Assembly (NCBI GenBank): GCA_002633005.1
Contig: NMRA01000227.1
Span: forward strand, 568,219-632,218
DNA: 64,000 bases
Source: Phoronis australis
Lineage: Eukaryota; Phoronida; Phoronidae
Reading direction: 5' to 3'
The notes beneath the pieces are model-generated. The model made no database searches. It was not told where the DNA came from and saw nothing but the letters and a program-made list of their open reading frames with translations. Below, piece by piece: positions 58,401 to 64,000 of the stretch (the first letter of the stretch is position 1; each line of letters begins with the position of its first letter). The translations under genes and the position numbers were made by a program.

Positions 58401-59439
58401 TCCTTTGGTAGAAAAATCTGTAATGTTCAACAGTTATCAAACTGTTGTGTGTCATGTTTGTTTTAAGATATTCAATCTTCCAAGAATTTGTCACTATGTG
58501 TGAAAAGTACACAGAACCACCAAGGACAACTTTTATGTCAAGGTCCTGAAAACTCTCATTGAAACTGACTAGTGATTTGTGATTGGCATTACCTACTACT
58601 TAGAGCAGTAGTGTTGTAAATGCATTTTACTGATAACACTAAAGTACTTGGAAAATTCATGGATTTGTTCTGAACTGTGTGCTTATCTAGATTTTATTCC
58701 TTGTGCAGTTTAAAAAGAATGGTCTTCTAGGCTGTCCTTGATTGTGGACTGAAACATGCTGTTTGGGCATGATGTCAAGTGGTAGATCTTATCTAGTATT
58801 ATGAACAGGCTATTCTGTGGTTTATACAATGGCATTTGAAATATGATATCTTAGAGAAGTATGTGCTTTGAATGGTGTATATTGTTTTTGTACTAGTGTT
58901 TAACTAGTTGTTCCTGCTGGTGTTGAATGGCTCCCTGCTGGTGTTGAGTGGCTCCCTGCTGGTGTTGAGTGGCTCCCTGTTGGTGTCGAGTGGCTCCCAG
59001 CTGTTAGACACACTCATTTCTAGAGTTTGTGGTTTGGTACTCTGAAGCACTAATTTTGGGATGGGCAACGTGTACACTGATGGAGATTTGAAATATCACC
59101 CCAGATTTCTTTGGGTTGACTAAAGTAACCTTCCCCAGCTGTCATTAGCTGTGTATTCAGCATTACGTGTCTCATCATGCACTCAGTGAAGTGCGAGAAC
59201 TGTACACTGCACCTACGTTGACTGGGTTTACATGTAATATCTTGATGTCAGTCATGAGGTTGTGATGATGACAATTGATTAATTCTTGTGAGCCTCACTC
59301 CTGTCTGCAGTTACATATATATAATATACACATTTTAATGAATTAAAAATTCTTATTTCAGCCATTAGAAGAATCCTTGGTAACTCCTGCTGACAATCAG
59401 AACAATTTTGCGCAACTTCCACAACTACAGGAAACTGAG
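55351..59439 (+). CDS. Unrecognised spliced gene, three exons seen (partial)
   Basis: Three open segments between good GT-AG sites share one reading frame: 55351-55464 (acceptor TGTCTTTCAG, donor CACAG|GTGAGT), 57195-57234 (acceptor TTGTCTAG, donor ATG|GTGAGC) and 59362-59439 (acceptor TTATTTCAG, donor GAG|GTTTGT). Phases match across both introns (2, 0). The peptide includes SQILLKISRVDGSGSDNRS, TWWQLDKRHEIVHS, DMRNKPFCPWPQM and PLEESLVTPADNQ, then a Gln-rich stretch. I do not recognise the family. Upstream exons are expected (the first begins in phase 2) and more must lie downstream, perhaps beyond the window. Short length means chance cannot be excluded. Confidence 0.45.
55735..55832. repeat. 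Palindromic CTTCAGT/ACTGAAG cluster
   Basis: Nested short inverted and direct repeats of CTTCAGT, TAGTACT and GTAGGTAC fill about 100 bp. Confidence 0.6.
57195..57234 (+). CDS. Unrecognised gene, exon b (40-nt microexon)
   Basis: One base completes a Ser codon, then DMRNKPFCPWPQM. It ends directly at GTGAGC. Confidence 0.4.
58012..58325. repeat. Degenerate 40-bp minisatellite, about 8 units
   Basis: Units share GTCGTCACATAGATAGTGTA followed by GCCACATGGTGGGCCTAAGT, with substitutions and small indels. A weak isolated unit is near 57835. Confidence 0.85.
58914..59003. repeat. 21-bp minisatellite, about 4 units
   Basis: The unit TGGCTCCCTGCTGGTGTTGA is repeated with few changes. Confidence 0.85.
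59362..59439 (+). CDS. Unrecognised gene, exon c
   Basis: Twenty-six codons, symmetrical phase 0-0, rich in Gln, Glu and Pro. It could be skipped without changing the frame. Confidence 0.45.
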
Positions 59440-60654
59440 GTTTGTGCATAGGTTGTATATTTGTTTGGCACCATGAAAGAGCACCTGAGCCCATACTACT
59501 TAGACATACCTGTGCATAAAGTTCTTCTCTCGTGGCTCACACACCCATATTCTTCTATCCTGTACCATATTTTACCATGGTCATATTTTTGTGCACACGT
59601 ACCAATCCTGCGCCCACACATTATTACGTGCCCATCAGCCTTAGTTCCCCCACTCACAGACATACTCATTGATCAATCTGTTGTTCTATGTGATGCGAGT
59701 TGCACACTTTACTGGAAAAACTGCTCCCAAGCCAGACATCACTCCTCCTACAGATGTAGTCCAGCCTTCTATTATTCTATGATACTTATTTACAGTAATA
59801 AATTACCTATTTCACAAAAAAATAATTATCAAATTTGCCATTTTTGTATTTTTCTAATGGCGTTTACATTAGCACTCCATATCAAAGTATGGTTTTGCCA
59901 CATTTAAGTTAGTACAAGGTAGCCTAATAATAATCTAATATTTTGAGAATTTTGACAAAATAGGGGCTACACAACTTGCTGGGACTCTCAATTGCATGGG
60001 AACGCAACAGATTTATGGAAATGATTTGTGTAAAAATATTTCTGCAAAATTTCTGTCATTCAGAAATGCTTTGAAAGGCTGCTACTTGAATCATCCATCT
60101 CTGACATAGTTAGCATTATGACTGTCACATGTACTTAGGTGTTTAATAGTGTGTGACTAAAAATGAGTTGAAATGCACCCTCACTGAATCCTAAGCAAAC
60201 ATTGTGAACATAAACATTTTCATTTAATAGAATAATGCAATGGTTGTGAAATGATTCTGTTTAAAGTGAATAATCAAAAATTGCCGTGTACAGCTATTCA
60301 CAGTTGATTAGTGAGGAGTAAGGATTTAATATGAGAGAATGCAAAGTGGCGTGAAAGAAGGGAACGTTACTGTGGGGATATAGAATAATGTTTGTGAGCA
60401 GGGAAGGATGTGCAGTAAAAAGGTTAGTTGTGCATGAGTGAAGAAATGTGATGGTGAGATGCAAAAACAGGACCCTCATTCATTTGAGGGCAAAGGTGCA
60501 TGTGCATTCTGAGAAGGGATTTTTTTTGGGTGAGGGAAAATTTTACTTCTCAATCACCATCAAAAGCCCCCACCCTGTTGCAAGCCTTCAAGTAGCCAAA
60601 ACTAACTTTTTGCGCTCTTTCAAATTGTCGTCTGTGTGAGTTATAAGTGATTTG

Positions 60655-60740
60655 AACCTTGAAGGGAATTTTCAATCACTTGAGGGGAATTTTTGGGCCA
60701 CAAGAGGGGAATTTTGCGTCATGTTTTTCAGAGGGGAATG
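60655..60740. repeat. GGGGAATTTT motif cluster
   Basis: Four (G)GGGAATTTT-like words 20-30 bp apart on the plus strand. They resemble kappa-B half-sites but may be a decayed repeat. Confidence 0.4.
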
Positions 60741-61339
60741 GAGCCGTTGTTTGGCCCTAATATCGAGGGATTGAGGGGCCTGGAAAAGGTACATGGTGTC
60801 TGTGAGATGTGAATTGCGTGCATGGGGAGAGACCTTTGTGCACAAATAAGCCTGGGTGGGGTGTGGCAGGGAAGTCGAGGCACCCTGCAATAGAAATATA
60901 AAAGACTGGCTCTTGTTGAATGAGCTGTGTTAAGGCTTTAACTGGAAAATAATCAAGTCATGTTGTGAACTTGTTTAAAAACGTTTTTGACATCATGCAT
61001 GAATGCATAAACCCTAGTTTGAACTTTCTGTAAACATTCTGGTTAGTGTCTGCTCACCTAAGCATTCAGCTTTTCAATTAAGCAGCGCCCTCTGCATGTG
61101 CTACTGGCCTGACCCTACTGTATGGGCTATTCCCTACCTGTGTTTTGGTCCACCATCCATGAAAGGCATTTTACCATGCAGACACTAGCACAATTTGGAG
61201 TCACTGTTGTCGTGATCATACCTAGGACATCGTACTCTGCATGTGTTTCATTCAGTTCCTTAAAAATGGTCATTTTTGTTGATATTGTTCCTATAGTCAG
61301 TTACAGACTCAATCTACGCAACAAAAGTTTCATGGGAAC

Positions 61340-61990
61340 CACTTTCTGAATGTGGCAACGGCTTCCGAAGACTTCTGGAAGGTTCTGCTCTGCCCCCTAG
61401 TAGCTTTACATTTGCCTTTGTTATCCTCAGTGCTCCTCGACTGTTTTGGTGTAGAATTTGGCAAACAAGTTACTGTCATGATGACGACAACACCTTTCCA
61501 TTTTCAGAAGTATTTGAAGTATTCTGTCCTATCTAGTGGCCATTCTTATTATCTTTGAGTCTCATTTTTTTGTTGTCTGCCTCTGTGTCTGCCAAACCAC
61601 TCTGAGAATCATGAATGTTGGCAGATGTGTTCCAACTAACTAGAGCATACTTATGTGAATTTTCGGACAGGTCCAACTACCATGGTGCCCCCTAGCATTT
61701 TTTTGCATCTGCGGCTGTAGCTCCTAAATCCTAAATTCCTTGCTGTGCTTTTTGGAAATTTATCAAGTGTATTAACTTGACAACAGATGGACTACCACTG
61801 TGCCTTGTTGTGTCAACTTGTTTTTCCCCCGTTTGCCTCTGTATCTTTGGAATTCCTTGTGGGATTTTCATGAAATTTGGCAAATAGTTTTCTGTTAGGG
61901 AGGGGGTGATGGCCATTTACGGATGTGTCTGGCATATTCTGCATCATCTTATGGCCATTTTTATGATACTTAGAAAGACCCCTTAAAGCA
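61340..61990. repeat. Ancient degenerate repeat, about three units of ~270 bp
   Basis: Words such as CCCCCTAG, TTTGCCT, AATTCCTTG, AAATTTGGCAAA and GGCCATTTTT recur in the same order near 61395-61560, 61680-61770 and 61815-61970. The open frames across this segment are likely fortuitous. Confidence 0.4.
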
Positions 61991-62200
61991 TACTGCTTGT
62001 AGTGCAGTTGTGGGCTCATTTTGAGCTTTGCATTACTGTTGTATTTCTTGCACAACTACAAAGTTATTGATTACCAAAATAACACACGTTTGATGATGTT
62101 AACCATTCTTCTTGATGAGCCTCTTGATTGTACAAGTTATCAATGTCAGTTTTTCTAGAAGTTTTTCCCTTTTGTCATTGCTGTGCATCAGCGTATGTAC

Positions 62201-62480
62201 CGTATGTATCATTGTACAGCTTGCTGCCTTAGGTGTAGTTTGTATGTATCATTCCACAGCTTGCTGCCTTAGGTGTAGTTTGTATGTATCATTCCATAGC
62301 TAGCTGCCTTAGGGGTAGTTTGTATGTATCATTCCACAGCTTGCTGCCTTAGGTGTAGTTTGTATGTATCATTCCATAGCTAGCTGCCTTAGGTGTAGTT
62401 TGTATGTATCATTCCACAGCTTGCTGCCTTAGGTGTAGTTTGTATGTATCATTCCACAGCTAGCTGCCTTAGGTGTTGTT
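62201..62480. repeat. 40-bp minisatellite, 7 units with 80-bp higher order
   Basis: Seven exact-length units of TGTATGTATCATTCCACAGC plus TTGCTGCCTTAGGTGTAGTT. Units alternate between ACAGCTTGC and ATAGCTAGC types, giving an 80-bp super-repeat in the middle. Confidence 0.95.
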
Positions 62481-63945
62481 TACAACATTTTTGACAGTAT
62501 ATTTTTCAAATTTATGCTTAAAATTGTTTTAAGGTTGCAATTTCAATGATTTTTGGTGACAACTACGTTTCATGTCAATCCTAAAATGTTTGCGTGGATC
62601 ACCCAATTATGGGTGTCAGTTTTACAGCAGGGCTGATTCAAATTGTACCTTAATTTGGCTAAGTACTATGCTTGATATATTATTATGCTAAATTCTTTGG
62701 TTTTCCTGTCTGCTGACCTCACTTTTTGAGGTCTTGCGTTATTGGGGGTGACTGTCTGGTGGCTGATAAGGGTCTATGTTCTGTTGTGGTAAGCACCTGT
62801 GCCCTGTTTTATGAAAGTTCCAATTTAAGTGCCTATGTCCAGTAAGTGCCTGTCCACAATTTTCAGGCTTGCTAAGTGCATTAATCAGACTGTTTATGGT
62901 ATATAAAACCAATACTTAGTAAAAAGGTTTGGAGTTGTGCCTCTTAATTGTTTAACAAACTTATATTTTCACAATCCATTTGTTTAATACGTAATTAGGG
63001 AGTGACCAAGCAAATGCACTGACTGATTTTTTTATTTCGTCTCACAAAAAGGATCAGTGTTCTCATATTTAGTCGACAAAATCCAGATGCTGAAGTTGAA
63101 AATTATGGTTAGTCCAGTTTTTACATCTATAGTGCTAAAAGGCACTTTAAAAATAATTACTGGGTTTGGACATTCTGGTCATTCAACTTCTTTAGGAGTA
63201 TGTATTGGGTGCAGCCAGTTTTGAGGCACACAGAATAATACAAACAAACTGAATCTTACAAAAGTTTTAACTACTAAAATGTCTCAACTGCTTACTTGAA
63301 TGAAGAAATGTCCAAGACCTGTGAAATTATTGTGACACTAAACACACGCACGCAGGCACGCACACACACATATATATTCATTAAACGTAACACCTATTGA
63401 GCTATTATTCTAGGACTCAAGTTGAGATTCTGATGGTAACATTTTGGTCAGGTGATTGGTTTAGTACACAGACAGCAAGCAGATATAAAGTTTATTGGAG
63501 TAGGCCAAGACACAGTGGTTCATCACTGAGTATCACTATACAGCTGTGCCCTTGCCAAGACACACACACACTATTTGTAGTGGTTTTGTGGCACTGTTTA
63601 TATATCTGGCAGTTCTGATAAAGACTTGGCAAACAAGACTAGCAGTCTGATTTATACTTTGCCCCCAACTCAGGGTTACTACCATTGTTCACTATAATGC
63701 TTGCCTGTATGCCTGTTGATATATAACCTAAGCAAACCTAGCATAACATTGTCAAAAGTGAGTTATTGAGCTGATGCTATCCAGAAATGTACATCTTGCA
63801 TGAGTAGAACACAGTTTAAATGTCAGAAGAAGTTAATCCAAAACATTTGTCAACTGAATGTTTACAACCTAGCCAAACTGGCTGGGGGATTGGCTACAGG
63901 GCCAGCACATGTTCATAATTGCCAACATTCCAAAATGAAAAAGCA
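62481..63945. other. No feature assigned
   Basis: A few short open segments with splice-like borders occur (for example 63052-63107 and 63409-63440), but their phases do not chain with the upstream exons. An AC-rich tract lies at about 63345-63370. Confidence 0.4.
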
Positions 63946-64000
63946 AAACATCTGGATCTAGGATATCTCAAAGGGGACATGTCCCCAAAGGTGAAATATT
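63946..64000 (+). mobile_element. Possible left end of another hAT-like element
   Basis: TGGATCTAGGATATCTCAAA then a GGGGACATGTCCCC palindrome resembles the left end of the 1-kb family (GGATCTAGGATATCAC). The window ends here. Confidence 0.35.

Noticed and set aside
59461-59907. 148-codon open frame on the plus strand
   Set aside because: Composition looks random (Cys/His/Tyr-rich), there is no domain, and it begins with a non-ATG codon just after an exon donor in an intron.
61302-61391. Phase-0 open segment after a TATAG acceptor, possible next exon of the unknown gene
   Set aside because: It lies in a degenerate repeated segment and the donor (GGTTCTG) is weak.
63052-63107. Open segment ISVLIFSRQNPDAEVENY with donor GTTAGT
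   Set aside because: Its phase does not follow from the 59362-59439 exon, and alternative acceptors give different frames; unsupported without transcripts.

Overview
This is a gene-sparse window of an animal nuclear genome. The genes are split by GT-AG introns and use AATAAA signals, and there is no bacterial-style gene packing. The DNA is AT-rich and crowded with decayed non-LTR retrotransposons and short inverted-repeat DNA transposons. The mix of a somatomedin-B class-B-like GPCR, a BTB-Kelch gene and RRM-type LINE ORF1 remnants suggests a marine invertebrate (hemichordate, lancelet, echinoderm or similar). The sequence alone does not fix the phylum. It is a draft assembly: there is a 265-base N gap at 45153-45417 and a single N at 11762 between two near-identical ~990-bp blocks.

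Layout. 1-990: 3' end of a dead LINE with an RNase H domain. 1068-2134 and 5584-6050: two inverted-repeat elements. 6781-10905: a decayed LINE on the minus strand. 10771-12755: the near-identical duplicate blocks. 11652-20582: a plus-strand gene with two BTB domains, BACK and a Kelch-like propeller; its last intron holds a third LINE and a TIR element carrying TGACGGACGTAC motifs. 21261-27516: intergenic, with repeats, a full-length foldback hairpin and a CCAAT/CRE/CRE/TATA promoter-like block. 27517-39718: a complete five-exon plus-strand gene for a secreted DUF4434-family protein, with two ~1-kb hAT-like copies in its 7-kb intron. 40756-43083 and 48352-49485: two intronless seven-transmembrane receptors on the minus strand, the first with a somatomedin-B domain. 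51.6-55 kb: MITEs and a LINE fragment. 55351-59439: three phase-compatible exons of an unrecognised plus-strand gene that probably continues past the right edge. 58.0-62.5 kb: several minisatellites.

The genes do not form an evident pathway. The DUF4434 gene and the somatomedin-B receptor are convergent, about 1 kb apart. The two receptors lie on the same strand about 5 kb apart and may be a local cluster. The least expected items are the double-BTB Kelch protein, the likely false duplication that repeats one of its exons, the hAT-like family with 5-bp target duplications and a tRNA-like insert, and the unidentified spliced gene with a 40-nt microexon.
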